DNA of 64,000 nucleotides from Staphylotrichum longicolle (taxonomy: Eukaryota > Ascomycota > Sordariomycetes > Sordariales > Chaetomiaceae). The position numbers were made by a program, and so were the translations under genes. The notes under the pieces are model-generated. The model was not told the DNA's origin. It was given only the letters and a program-made list of their open reading frames with translations, and did no database searches. Positions within the stretch are counted from its first letter, which is position 1. Every line of letters starts with the position of its first letter. This document shows positions 31,932-42,417 of this stretch, piece after piece. Location: NCBI GenBank assembly GCA_019096155.1, contig JAHCVI010000001.1, positions 3,844,001-3,908,000 of the forward strand, in the 5' to 3' direction.

Positions 31932-34759
31932 ATGGAAATCGTTCGGTGTGGCATCCACGCCTACCATGAGGTGCTCGGCATCGACACCGATGAAGTCCGC
32001 TTCTTTTGGGTGCTGGATTGCAATGTCGAGAACGCAAGGCAAACCGCATACCGCGTCACACTCTCACTGAGCCCCCAGGGAGGCAAGGACTCGGAGCTGA
32101 TCTGGGACACTGGCAAGATCGACAGCAACGCGCAACGGAACATCGTCTGCAAGCCGAAAGATGGCTTCCGCTCAACATCATTCCACTACTGGCAGGTCAC
32201 AGTATGGGACCAAGACGGCAATACGACCGTGTCTCAGCCGAACGAGTTCTTTACAGCCTACCCACGCGCAAGTCGGCTGCTCCCGCCGTACAGCATGAAC
32301 CAAACCTATGTCAGTCTAGCGTTTGAATTAAGGTTCTGCCCTAGCCCCGCTGACCACCGATCCAACAGATGCCGCACTCAAGCCTAATCTTCCGGACGTG
32401 GTTCGAGGACGAGCCCAACCGCTGGAAAGCCGTCTGGATTGGAAATGGCGGCGACAAGCCGTTGTACCTGCGCAAGTCGTTTACGCTCACCCAGAAGCCA
32501 ACACGAGCAATTGCCTTCGCGTCCGGCCTCGGCCACTTCAACCTCTCCTGCAACGGGACCCCTGCGTCGTCCCACGTCCTCGATCCGGGCTGGACAAACT
32601 ACCATCGCCGGGTCCAGTATGTCGCGTACGACTTGTCAGACAAGCTGACCGACGGCGAGAACGTTCTTGGCGCGCATTTGGGCAACGGGTTCTACGCTGG
32701 AGACCAAGGCGACCGGTTCTTCTGGCCGAACTACGAGGACAACACCTACGTCCGCTACGGCAATGAGTTGTGCTTCTTTGCGGAACTGCACCTGTTCTAC
32801 GAGGACGGTCGGCAAGAGACACTCATCTCGGGCCCCGATTGGAAGGTCAGGGCCAGTGCGACCTCGCTCGCCAACATCTATTCATCAGAGACCCATGACA
32901 AGAGAGAGTACCCCGTCGGCTGGGACACCGCATCCTTTGACGATGCAACATGGGCCCAGGCAAAGCCACTTACCGGTCCCAGGGGCAGGCTGTCCTACCA
33001 AAGTCAGCCACCAGTCGACCTCCACGAGACGGTTCACCCAGTCTCCACCAAGACCCTTGCGCCGGGCAAAGTCAGCTTCGATTTGGGACAGAACATGTCG
33101 ACCATGGTGCATATCCAAGTCAGTGGCCCCGCGGGGTCAGAAGTGATTGTCCGGTTCTCAGAAAGCGTCGACGAGCACGGCGCCGTGTTGATGCCCGACC
33201 CCTTGTTCAAAGAGTTTGAGTACGGCGTCTACTCCAAGATCATCCTGTCTGGGGAGGGGGTCGAGAGCTGGAGGCCCGACTTTTCTTTCACCAGCGCTCG
33301 CTACATCCAAGTGGAGGGTGTCGCTCTGGAGCCAGACCAAGGGCTCCCGCTCATCCACTCGGTCGTCGGTCGGCATGTCTCCTCGGCCGCTCGGCGGCTG
33401 GGTTCCATGACCACCGACAAGGACGACGTCAATTCCTTGATTAACATGTGTTACTGGTCCTACGTCAGCAACCTCTTCAGTTACCACACGGACTGCCCGC
33501 AGATCGAAAAGTTCGGCTGGCTCGAGGTCACCCACCTCCTTTTCTCAGGAACCCAGTACATCCGCGACATCGAGAGCCTCCACTCCAAGATCCTCGACGA
33601 CATTTCCGACGCACAAGAAGCTGATGGGCTAGTCCCCACCATGGCCCCCGAGATGCGGTACATGTGCGGCCCGCTGCACGACACCATCACCTGGGGCTGC
33701 GCCGTCGCCTTCATCCCCGAGCTCATCAAGCGCTATTACGGCTCCACCCACACCTTTGAGAAGCTCTACACCCCATGCACCCGCTACCTCGACTACCTCC
33801 GCACCAAAGAGCGCAAGGGCGGCCTGATTGAGCACGGTCTCGGCGACTGGGGCTTCGGAATCGCCTTCGGCAACCACCAAGCCAATATCGAAACCGCCGT
33901 CTACTACAAGTGCATCCGCAACGTCGAGCTAATGGCCCGCACCCTCGGCCACACCGCCGACGAAGCCAAGTACCGCGCCTGGGCCGAGCGCATCCACGAC
34001 AACTACAACGCCCACCTCCTCGTCCCCCCGACCTCCGACTCCCCTCACCCCCACGCCTTCTACACCTCCCTCGACACCCCGGGCACCACCGACCGCACCA
34101 TGATCGCGCAGTCCATCGCCCTGCAATTCAACCTCGTCCCCGCCGAGTACATCCCCGGCGTGCAACAATCCCTGCTGGCCGCCTGCGCGGAGAGCAACAA
34201 CCGGATCCGCGCCGGCGAGATCGGGCTCAAGTATCTCTGGAACTCGCTCGCCGACCTCAACCGCCCGGACATCGTGCTCGCCATGGCGCGGCAGGAGGAG
34301 CACCCGTCGTACATGCGCTTCCTGCGCCGCGGCGAGACCACGCTTCCCGAGTTCTGGCAGGACGAGTGCCGGAGCAAGTGCCACGACATGCTGGGCAGCG
34401 TGTACGAGTGGTGCTACGAGGCGGTGCTCGGCGTGCGGGTGGTGGAGGACGGGTACCGGCGGTGGACGGTCCGGCCGCCGCTCGGGAGCGAGTTTGGGAG
34501 GGTGGAGGGGACGGTGGAGTGTCCGTATGGGAGGATCGAGGTACGGTTTGCGCAGACGGGGGTGGAAGGGGGCGAAGGTGGGGGAGGGAAGGCGAGGCTG
34601 AGAGTGAGGGTGCCGTTTGGGACGGTCGGGATGGTGTTGCTGCCCGGGGAGGAGACGGAGGTTGAGGTGCTCAGAGAGGGATGGGAGCAGAAGAGGAAGA
34701 TGAAAGCGGCGAGTGTGGACCTGGAGCACGGGACGTATGAGATTGAGATTTTCGCGTAA
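31932..34759 (+). CDS. GH78 alpha-L-rhamnosidase, 922 residues
   Basis: Two exons (31932-32309 and 32369-34759, intron 59 bp) give 922 residues, a normal length for the family. Order of domains: an N-terminal Ig-like domain (VLGIDTDEVRFFWVLDCN), a Bac_rhamnosid_N-type beta-sandwich (RKSFTLTQKPTRAIAFASGLGHFNLSCNG, then HLGNGFYAGDQGDR), then the (alpha/alpha)6 catalytic domain starting near residue 480 and a C-terminal beta domain. The catalytic hallmark HTDCPQIEKFGWLEVTHL is present, as are LIEHGLGDWGFG and TTLPEFWQDECRSKCHDMLGSVYEWCYE. There is no signal peptide, so the enzyme may be intracellular and act on rhamnosides after uptake. It is divergent from an MFS sugar transporter. Substrates of GH78 include flavonoid and rhamnogalacturonan rhamnosides. 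Confidence 0.93.
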
Positions 34760-34889
34760 TCTCAAAAGTTGACTTGTGGAGAAAAGAAATTTGCTGCATG
34801 ACTGTCACGGTTTTGGCATAGTTCAGGAGTCCATACAATGTATCTTACCTTTGGTATTTCGAACTTGATCCCTGTTCTCTTAATTACTA

Positions 34890-34933
34890 ACGTACTTTAT
34901 AAGCGAGCGACGCATATAAGCGAGCGACGCACT
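34890..34933 (+). repeat. left terminal inverted repeat of the Fot1-like element
   Basis: Begins ACGTACTT, then carries a 17-bp unit (TATAAGCGAGCGACGCA) twice in tandem, then CT. It is identical in reverse complement to 36704-36747. Confidence 0.95.
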
Positions 34934-34987
34934 GTCCACCTCGACGCGTCTCCTCTACATATTCTACTAAATCCTATCACAACAAAC

Positions 34988-36658
34988 AATGCGCAGCCCT
35001 TCAAAGAAGCCAGGCTTCTTTTGGCCTTTGAAGCCATCCAAAACAATAATAAACTAAGCATTCGAGCGGCAGCCAAGCTCTACAACGTGCCCGAAGCAAC
35101 GCTTCGCCATCGACGCGCTGGCCGGCTTCCTCGACGCGACATTGCACCTAATTCGAAGAAGCTCACCCAATCCGAAGAGGAGGCTATTGTTCAATACATC
35201 CTTGAGCTAGATGCACGATCATTTCCACCAAGGCTACGTGGTGTAGAAGATATGGCCAACCATCTATTACGCGTACGGATACGCCCCCTGTCGGCAAGCT
35301 CTGGGCATACAACTTCGTCAGACGCAAGGAAAAGCTCCGGACGCGATGGACACGTCGGTACGACTACCAGAGGGCCAAGTGCGAAGATCCAAAGGTTATT
35401 GGCGAGTGGTTTACCCTCGTACGAAACGTCAAGGCGAAGTATGGTATCGTGGACGACGATATCTACAACTTCGACGAGACTGGGTTCATGATGGGCATCA
35501 TCTTTGCGGTATGGGGTCACGACCTCGGACGGCCGTGGCAAAGCAAAAACTAGCCCAGCCTGGCAACCGCGAATGGGCAACGGTTATCCAGGGAGTCAAT
35601 GCCCTCGGCTGGGCTATCCCTCCGTTCATCATCTTAGCCGCACAGTACCACCTCGCCAACTGGTATACCGAGTGCGACCTCCCGGCTGACTGGCGCATCG
35701 CAACCACCGACAATGGCTGGACCACCAATGCGGTAGGCCTAGATTGGATCAAGCACTTCGACTTCCATACAGCACCTCGTACGAAAGGCAAATACCGGTT
35801 GTTGATCCTCGACGGCCACGAGAGCCACCACTCGACCGAATTCGAGCTCTATTGTCAGCAGAACAACATCATCACGCTCTGCATGCCTCCGCATTCCTCC
35901 CACCTCCTCCAGCCACTCGATGTTGGCTGCTTTGGACCGCTGAAGCGGGCGTACGGTCGCCAGGTTGAGGACTTGATGCGGATGCATATCAACCACGTCA
36001 GCAAGCTCGAGTTTCTCTGTTCTTTCCGCGAGGCCTTCTTTGCCTCTATCACTGAGAGGAATATCCAGGGCGGCTTCGCAGGGGCTGGCCTTGTGCCGTA
36101 CGATCCAGAGAGGGTGCTTTCTAAGCTGGATATCAAGCTTCGTACGCCAACACCTCCGACCTCACGGCCTGGCACTGCCCAACCTTGGGTCTTTCCAGAC
36201 ACCCCACAACCCCGAGAAGCCGACTCGCAGTCAACGCTCATCAAGACTCGCATTACCAACCATCAAAACAGCTCCCCGACTTCGATGTTAGCTGCTGTAG
36301 ACCAGCTTGCCAAAGGCACGATGGCTGTAATGCACCAAGTGACCCTCTTACAGGCAGAGGTCTCTTCGCTCCGCAAGGCCAACGAGGCACTAAGCAAGCG
36401 CCGGAGAGCCAAAAAAACACGTGTACGGCTTGGGGATCACTTGCTGTACAGGATGCATACGGTCTACTAGATCAGAAGGCTAGAGGTGAAGAGGGGGTGC
36501 AAGAAACGCAGCCGGGCGGTAGTGGTATAGGGGGGGTTCGTACGAAGGTTCGGTGCTGTAGTGTGTGCGGCAAGCCTGGCCATAATGCCCGCACTTGCCA
36601 GGAGGCTACAGAATCATCTGATTCAGCTATTTCTGATGAAATTATAGTTGGTTCCTAG
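34988..36658 (+). pseudogene. Fot1/pogo-like transposase, frame-broken
   Basis: The first part shows the N-terminal HTH (LSIRAAAKLYNVPEATLRHR) and a CENP-B-type HTH region up to MANHLLR. The frame then shifts near 35270-35285. The second segment has DYQRAKCEDPKVIGEW and IYNFDETGF, with the first catalytic Asp at 35473. After a second shift near 35500-35530 the third segment has QPGNREWATVIQGVNALGW, LILDGHESHH (Asp at 35811), PPHSSHLLQPLDVGCFGPLK and GAGLVPYDPERVLSKLD. A third shift near 36420-36440 leads to a CCHC knuckle (CSVCGKPGHNARTC). Each shift is equivalent to loss of one base. There is also no ATG in the first frame; the likely start at 34989 is in another frame. No stop codons lie inside the segments, so decay is recent or the indels are consensus errors. 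Confidence 0.9.
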
Positions 36659-36703
36659 TCTTGTTGTATTGTAATTGAGGATAGTATTTGTTGAGTAGTG
36701 GGG

Positions 36704-36747
36704 AGTGCGTCGCTCGCTTATATGCGTCGCTCGCTTATAAAGTACGT
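36704..36747 (-). repeat. right terminal inverted repeat of the Fot1-like element
   Basis: Perfect reverse complement of the left repeat over 44 bp, including both copies of the internal 17-bp unit; flanked by the TA duplication. Confidence 0.95.
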
Positions 36748-37503
36748 TACATTTGCGCCCTATTTCATGCATGGGGGGGTCAACTGGAACTATGTCAAAG
36801 GTTCTCGCCATCCTTGGAACCCGAACTCGGGTTTCCTAGGGTATGGAGCATCCACTTCCCGGAGATATGCATGTGAAAGTTCCTGAGGGCGCCACCGGGT
36901 TGCGGTCTGGTATTAGCAAGGACCAAGGGGCAGCTGGGAGGTAAACAGAACTCGCCGATCAAAGAGGAATCCACATCGCTAACCTGCCCAGAACGAAACA
37001 CCGGAGAGCTGTGTCCGCGTACCCCATGCAGGACACAGCGTAAGATTGGGATCCAAAGCAACACTTTGGTTGGGCAACCACAATGTGGTCCCTCCCTCGG
37101 TACGCTCAGTTGCCACCCTGGCCAGGGAGACCAGGGGTTCTCAACAACTCTGGATTGCGCTTTTGCACCCTCTGCTCCACTCACGTCAAAGGGTGCTCCC
37201 TTCTCGTGTGCTTGTCCTCCAACTGACCCGAGACTGCTTCCAGTCTTGAGGACACTCTTTCAAAGTCCAAGTAAAGAACAATCAGACCTTGACAACGAAA
37301 AAGAGAAAGCCAAACACCAAAGATACTTGATATTTTTGCAAGAGTGGAGGGAACCGCGTTTCCCAAAGAGGAAGTCCTTCCCCTGAGAGAAAGTGCCTGC
37401 CCATCTCGATTTCCTGGCCGATGTAAACCGATACTCGTTGAATCCTTGCGGTGTATCACTCGCCCGAAACCAGTCTGCTCGGGCAAAGTCATAGCGAGTT
37501 GAC

Positions 37504-37529
37504 GAGATATCTCCATGGCGAGATATCTC
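37504..37529. promoter_or_regulatory. two copies of the palindrome GAGATATCTC
   Basis: The perfect 10-bp palindrome occurs at 37504-37513 and 37520-37529, with the copies 16 bp apart start to start and separated by a spacer that contains CATGG. They lie about 410-430 bp upstream of the GH5 start codon. An operator for a dimeric factor is one reading; chance duplication is another. Confidence 0.25.
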
Positions 37530-37614
37530 CTTGATTTCCATGTGCATGTTGATGAGGGTCGTGCGCGTCTACACCCTCGGGCGCCCGTCCTCCACTTCCC
37601 GGTGGTCAGGGGCT

Positions 37615-37639
37615 CACACACACACACACACACACACAC
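37615..37639 (+). repeat. CA dinucleotide microsatellite
   Basis: About twelve uninterrupted CA units, about 300 bp upstream of the GH5 start. Likely length-polymorphic. Confidence 0.9.
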
Positions 37640-37936
37640 CGCAACCAACAAGCACGCACCCAAGACTTGCTGCACCCCGGAATCTGATGTCATTACCCCA
37701 GAACTGGGCCTCCAGCATGCGTTTGCGGGGCCCCAGGAAATGGAAACCTTATTTGCTGTGGGTCAACGGCTTCGGCATCTTTGCACCGAGCAAAAGGAGA
37801 CGACAAGTCCGACAAAGGAACTGTTTCTGAAGAGAAGCAGTATTTAGACCTCAAACATGTCCGCCTTATGAATCCCGTCTTCAACAAGCAACTCAACTCC
37901 TACACTGAAAGCCCTCGTCTTATTCCCATCATCAGA

Positions 37937-39103
37937 ATGTTCGCCGGCCTTGCTGCCCTCTCCTGCCTCTTGGGCGCCCACCAGGCCCTGGCAGCTCCTT
38001 CGTCAACGTACCTCAACTGGAAAACCTTCAAAGCCAAGGGTGTCAATCTTGGAGGCTGGCTTCACCAGGAGGCCGTCATTGATCCTGCCTTCTGGGCACA
38101 GTACGGCGGAACAGCCCTCGATGAGTGGGACTTGTGCGTCAACCTGGGCTCCCGCTGCGGCCCTGTGCTTGAGCAGCGCTACGCGACCTTCATCAAGCCC
38201 ACAGACATCGACAAGCTCGCCGCTGCCGGGATCAACGTCCTCCGCATCCCGACCGGATACAATGCTTGGGTGAAGGTGCCCGGCTCCCAGCTCTACACCG
38301 GCCGCCAAGTCGAGTACCTCAAGTCTATCTCATCCTACGCCATCTCCAAGTATGGCATGCACGTAATCGTCGACATTCACTCCCTCCCCGGCGGCCTCAA
38401 CGGCATGGGTCTCGGAGGCAGGGAAGGCGGCTACGGCTGGTTCCAGAACCAGACGGCGCTCACCTACTCCTACCAGGCCGTCGAGGCCGCCATCGCTTTC
38501 ATCCAGAACTCGGACTACCCCCAGGGCTACACCCTGGCACCCATCAACGAGCCCGTCGACAACCGCGACATGAGCGCCTTTGGCACGCCCGCCTCCCTCA
38601 GCGACGCGGGCGCGGCCTGGGTCCTGGCCTACTTCAAGGGCGTCCTGGAGCGCGTGCAGCGCGTCAACCCCAAGATCCCCGTCATGCTCCAGGGCGGGTT
38701 CAAGGGCGAGGCGTACTGGTCCCCCAACTTCGACGCCGCCACGCCCATCGTCTTTGACGTGCACAACTACTACTTCGCCGGCCGCCCCGCCACGTCGGCC
38801 AACCTCCCGATGTGGTTCTGCATTGATGCCCAGAACGCGGCCGGCGACGGCAAGTTTCCCGTTTTTGTGGGCGAGTGGTCCATCGAGGCGGCGGGCAACA
38901 ACACCTTTGCGAGCCGCGCGGGCAACTTGAACACGGGCATCAAGGTGTGGGACCAGTACACGCGCGGAAGCGCCTACTGGACGTACAGGTTCTCTGGGAA
39001 TGTTCCTGTTAAGGGTGAGGGTGTGCAGGGCGATTACTGGAGTTATGAGAGTTTTATTAACATGGGCATCATTGACCCTTCCAGGGGGGTGGCATGCACT
39101 TAA
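37937..39103 (+). CDS. secreted GH5 exo-1,3-beta-glucanase
   Basis: Single exon, 388 residues from the ATG at 37937. This start was chosen because it begins a clean signal peptide (MFAGLAALSCLLGAHQALA) although the frame is open further upstream. The mature protein opens with KAKGVNLGGWLHQEAVIDP, typical of the fungal exo-1,3-beta-glucanase branch of GH5 (GH5_9). Other marks are GINVLRIPTGYNAW, VIVDIHSLPGGLNG, APINEP with acid/base Glu205, VFDVHNYYFAG and PVFVGEWS with nucleophile Glu313. Such enzymes trim beta-1,3-glucan from non-reducing ends during fungal wall remodelling or in degrading storage or plant beta-glucan. Confidence 0.94.
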   Translation: MFAGLAALSCLLGAHQALAAPSSTYLNWKTFKAKGVNLGGWLHQEAVIDPAFWAQYGGTALDEWDLCVNLGSRCGPVLEQRYATFIKPTDIDKLAAAGINVLRIPTGYNAWVKVPGSQLYTGRQVEYLKSISSYAISKYGMHVIVDIHSLPGGLNGMGLGGREGGYGWFQNQTALTYSYQAVEAAIAFIQNSDYPQGYTLAPINEPVDNRDMSAFGTPASLSDAGAAWVLAYFKGVLERVQRVNPKIPVMLQGGFKGEAYWSPNFDAATPIVFDVHNYYFAGRPATSANLPMWFCIDAQNAAGDGKFPVFVGEWSIEAAGNNTFASRAGNLNTGIKVWDQYTRGSAYWTYRFSGNVPVKGEGVQGDYWSYESFINMGIIDPSRGVACT

Positions 39104-39304
39104 GTCGTGGGCGACGGACTTGGTGGCGGTTGCTTGATTGCTAATTCCGCGAGACTGCGATCATAGAGCAAAGCTGGATTGAACGGTTAGGGCAGCGTGA
39201 ACAATGGTACGAGTAGTTACCTGGAAATTGCACAAATTTCAAGAGTCCAGTATCCGGTATCTTTGGCAGTATGTGATAACTCACGGACTGTATGAGGCCT
39301 GGTG

Positions 39305-42300
39305 TCATTGGGTTTCTCCCTGGCCTTCGCTTTCGGAGTCTACACCACCGTCCTCTCCATCGTCGGAATCCTCCATATCTGATTCTTCCTCCTCAAAGTC
39401 CGTTACCGACATATCTGATTCTTCCTCTTCAAAGTCCGTTACCGTTTCTGTAGTGAGCTGCCCCATCCTCCAGGCCTCAAACTCCGTCATCACTCCATCC
39501 TGATGATCTCGATAGGAGGGTATGACCCTTGCCCCCGGGTCGAAAACCTCGTGGTCTTCATCGTCGTAGTACGGGCAGAGGTTCTCATTTCCGGCCCAAA
39601 GGCTTTGGAAAGTCTGCCTCGTATAACGAGCGGTATAGCGAGGCTTCCGCGGAACCCCTTCTTTTTCACGAAACTTTGAGATCTCGTAACCGCACATCGC
39701 AAGAGCAACATCCCAGACATCGCCACAGACACAGCTAATTTTCCTCTTGTTGGTTTTACCGGACGGCCTGGAATAAGCGTAGGCTGAGACAGATCGGCCA
39801 TCATTATCCTCGGCGTAGACATCGGCTCCATTCTTAACGAGAAGGATGATTGCCTCGGAGTATCGATGTATCTGAGGCGAGGAGTCGTGAGGGGGGGCAA
39901 ACTCGTCGCCCGCGCGTACGTAATCGCAAATAACATGGCGCCTGAAGCAATGGTGAAGACACGTTCGCCCCATCTCATCTCGATCCGTTACGTCCGCGTT
40001 TCGCTGAAGGAGCACGGCAATGTTCTCAGCACTCCAGTGACTGCCAAAGCATAGAAACGAAAGGAGTGGCAGTTGCATAAAGTTGTCTTTGCTGTTGACG
40101 TCGACAAATGGGGCCCCGAAATCTAACAAGACCTCTATCGTCTCCTAGTCGCGACGAGTCAGTTTCAAAAGCTCAAAGGTACCAGCTGCACTCGACAGGT
40201 GCCTGCATCAGGGAACACACCGGAACGCAGGTGTCCATCCAATAATCGCAATGGTTGCCGTATGGTTTGGACCGGATCATGCGCACAACGCCCGGATCGC
40301 ACCCAGCTTCGAGAAGGTACTGGCGACAAAGCAAGATCGGTTCGAGTTCTTCGTCGTTCAGGCCGTCATCATTATCACCAGAATCTAATGCCGACGTTCT
40401 TTGAATCACGGACGTCAGCTACAGCTGGGAGAATATCACACACAAGGCCCATTAATCTCTGGCTTACATCGCTAGGGGATCCCAAGGGACTGCCGACACA
40501 TGGTCCACGTCTGCGCCAGATTGAAGGAGATACCGACACATATCGGGCTGACGATTTGCATACTGTGCAGTACGATTAGCGGTTGGATCACAATTGTTCA
40601 TGACAGTCACTCACAAAGAGCAGTGAAGCCCCGTTTTCGTCTTGGTCTCTCAGAGATGCCTTGCCGTCCCGCAAGAGAGCTTGTAACTCTTCCAGTCGCC
40701 CATTTTGAACGACGTTAAAAACTGGGGAGTTGTTCGGAAGAATATTGTAGACCATAAGATGCGGGATGGTGGAGAAGACGCCGTCGTAGTTGTATGTCTG
40801 AGATACGCGGACCTTGATGGCATGTCGGACCTGGGAACCTGCCGAAACGAGTGAGATTGAAGTCGTTACTTCTTCTTCTTCTGTTGTTGCCAGCCTTTTG
40901 GGATTTGGTCCGTCAAGCTCTGACAGATGGTTCGTGGTCCGTGATCGTTTACGTGTGAGAACCGGCAAAGTTCCCATGTCGGTTTCATACGCAGAAACTG
41001 CCCAACGGCTTTGGCCATATGCACCTGATCCGCGCTGCTGAAATCGGTCTGTCAAGCATGTCAGATCGAGTTTGACAGTCAGAAGTTTGAGGTTTGCTCC
41101 ACATCAGGGCCTTACCGGTGTCATTGAGCCTGAGTTGCCGTGTGGGCACAAGTGCGGCATGCACTGTCGCCAGACTGTCCCGCAAATCGGCCCAGTGAGC
41201 TTTGCAGCAGGTTGAGCAGATGCCCCGATTGACCAAGCCAGGCGCCATATTGGCTTGAAAGAACGTCTCCGAGCTCATCGTCTCCAGGGCTAACACCAGG
41301 TCATTGACGATGTCCTTCGCATCCCCTGCCATGATTCTCCCTTGGAGTTGGTTGTCATTGACTCGGTGGCAAAGACGTGTGATGATGTTTGTGAGTTCCT
41401 CGCATGGGTCGGCTTTCACAACATCTGCCTGTTGATCCGACGGAAGTTTGGCCGTACTTTCATCTTGCACCTCAACTACCCTGCTCGAACTTTGATTCCC
41501 GAGCGATAGCCCAGTAACCTTTTGAAGGATCTGCTCCAACGAAGCAAGAATCTCGGCCTGGTTCGACGCTGATGTCGAGGACATTGTCTGAAAAGACGTT
41601 TGCATGGTCTCAAAGCCACTGCCGAGGCGTGTTATTCCACCCTCAACGGTCTGGAGAACTGCCTTTTGCTCTTTGAGAGCCTCATCATGGGTTTTTCGCC
41701 GGACCCGCCCTGCGGCGAGTTCTCCATTCATCGAGTCAAGCCGAGCAGGAATGGTCGCCGGGGACATTTGCTGCACAGCCGCTTGCACGGTCTCAACTCC
41801 ATGCTCAGTCGCGCTATGCTTTCGTCGACTGACTGAAGAGTTGTGGTTTGCCGATCGAGAACTGCGACGTGGGTCTCTCGTACTGTCCGCTCCGCGGCAA
41901 GCTGGGCGCTCACCGAGTCGAGCCGACTAGGAATGTCCAGGACAGCATTGCTAGCAAGGACGTCAGCGGCATTTTCTGGGACCAGTGATAAGACTGAGGA
42001 TAACATCAAGATATACCTTTGAAGCACGTTTAGCCAGAGACCCAAACTGCTGTTATGGCTGGCGATCCTTGCGCTCATCTTCGACAAGGCCTTCTCCTCC
42101 CACATCGCCATGAGCCTCTTCCAATATTGCGTTCGGCGCGAGCTTTGGGGCTCAAGGGTCAGCTTTGTCAACTCTCTCACAAAGGAGTCGATGTCGCCAA
42201 GGCAGACGTCGATGGTTGCCCGCAGAGCCTCGCTACCCTCCGTTTCGAGAGCGCGACATTTTGACAGCTGCACGAGGGTCAAAAGGAGTCCTTCCACGTC

Positions 42301-42417
42301 TGCCGTTGCCCTCTTGACATTTTCAGGACCGTCTTGGAAGCTCGAGAGAATACTGTGGGCGGTTTTGGCGGATTTGAGACCGAGCAAGACGAAGGCGAGG
42401 ACGCTTGCCGGCTCCAT
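39305..42417 (-). CDS. NLR-like protein: fungal STAND N-terminal domain, coiled coil, ankyrin repeats (frameshift)
   Basis: Read as exons 42417-41116, 41048 to about 40610, about 40563-40468, 40398-40197 and 40144-39305, with introns of about 50-70 bp. Residues 1 to about 130 (MEPASVLAFVLLGLKSAKTA, then TATADVEGLLLTLVQL-like helices and a WEEKALSKMSARI segment) match the helical N-terminal domain common in fungal STAND/NLR proteins. A long coiled coil follows, built from two related ~47-residue units. The C-terminal part has degenerate ankyrin repeats (VVQNGRLEELQALLRDG, MCRYLLQSGADVDHV, IILLVKNGADVYAEDNDG, RTCLHHCFRRHV). There is no P-loop or NACHT/NB-ARC motif. At about 41791-41801 the frame shifts by what equals loss of one base, inside the conserved coiled-coil repeat. 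Whether this is decay or a sequence error is open. The tail ends with a duplicated acidic stretch. Confidence 0.65.
39374..39445 (-). repeat. 36-bp tandem duplication in the acidic C-terminal tail
   Basis: Two adjacent 36-bp units (39374-39409 and 39410-39445) differ at one base. On the minus strand they code twice for the 12-residue unit SVTDFEEEESDM, with edge variation. The frame is preserved. Confidence 0.9.

Larger units (their letters stand above)
34890..36747 (+). mobile_element. Fot1/pogo-type DNA transposon (Tc1-mariner superfamily), inactive copy
   Basis: A 1858-bp element bounded by perfect 44-bp inverted terminal repeats and flanked on both sides by TA (34888-34889 and 36748-36749), the expected target-site duplication. 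Length, repeat length and TA target match Fot1-like elements of filamentous ascomycetes. It encodes one transposase with HTH, DDD catalytic and C-terminal CCHC regions, broken by frameshifts. The intact termini mean it could still be moved by a transposase supplied elsewhere. It lies between the GH78 and GH5 genes and appears to interrupt neither. Confidence 0.93.
36750..37936. other. 1.2-kb stretch between the transposon and the GH5 gene
   Basis: No supported gene. It contains a paired 10-bp palindrome at 37504-37529, a CA microsatellite at 37615-37639 and the presumed GH5 promoter. Confidence 0.45.

Noticed and set aside
34890..36747. Repeat-induced point mutation as the cause of transposase damage
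   Set aside because: The damage is frame shifts without the C-to-T stop codons and TA enrichment that RIP leaves.
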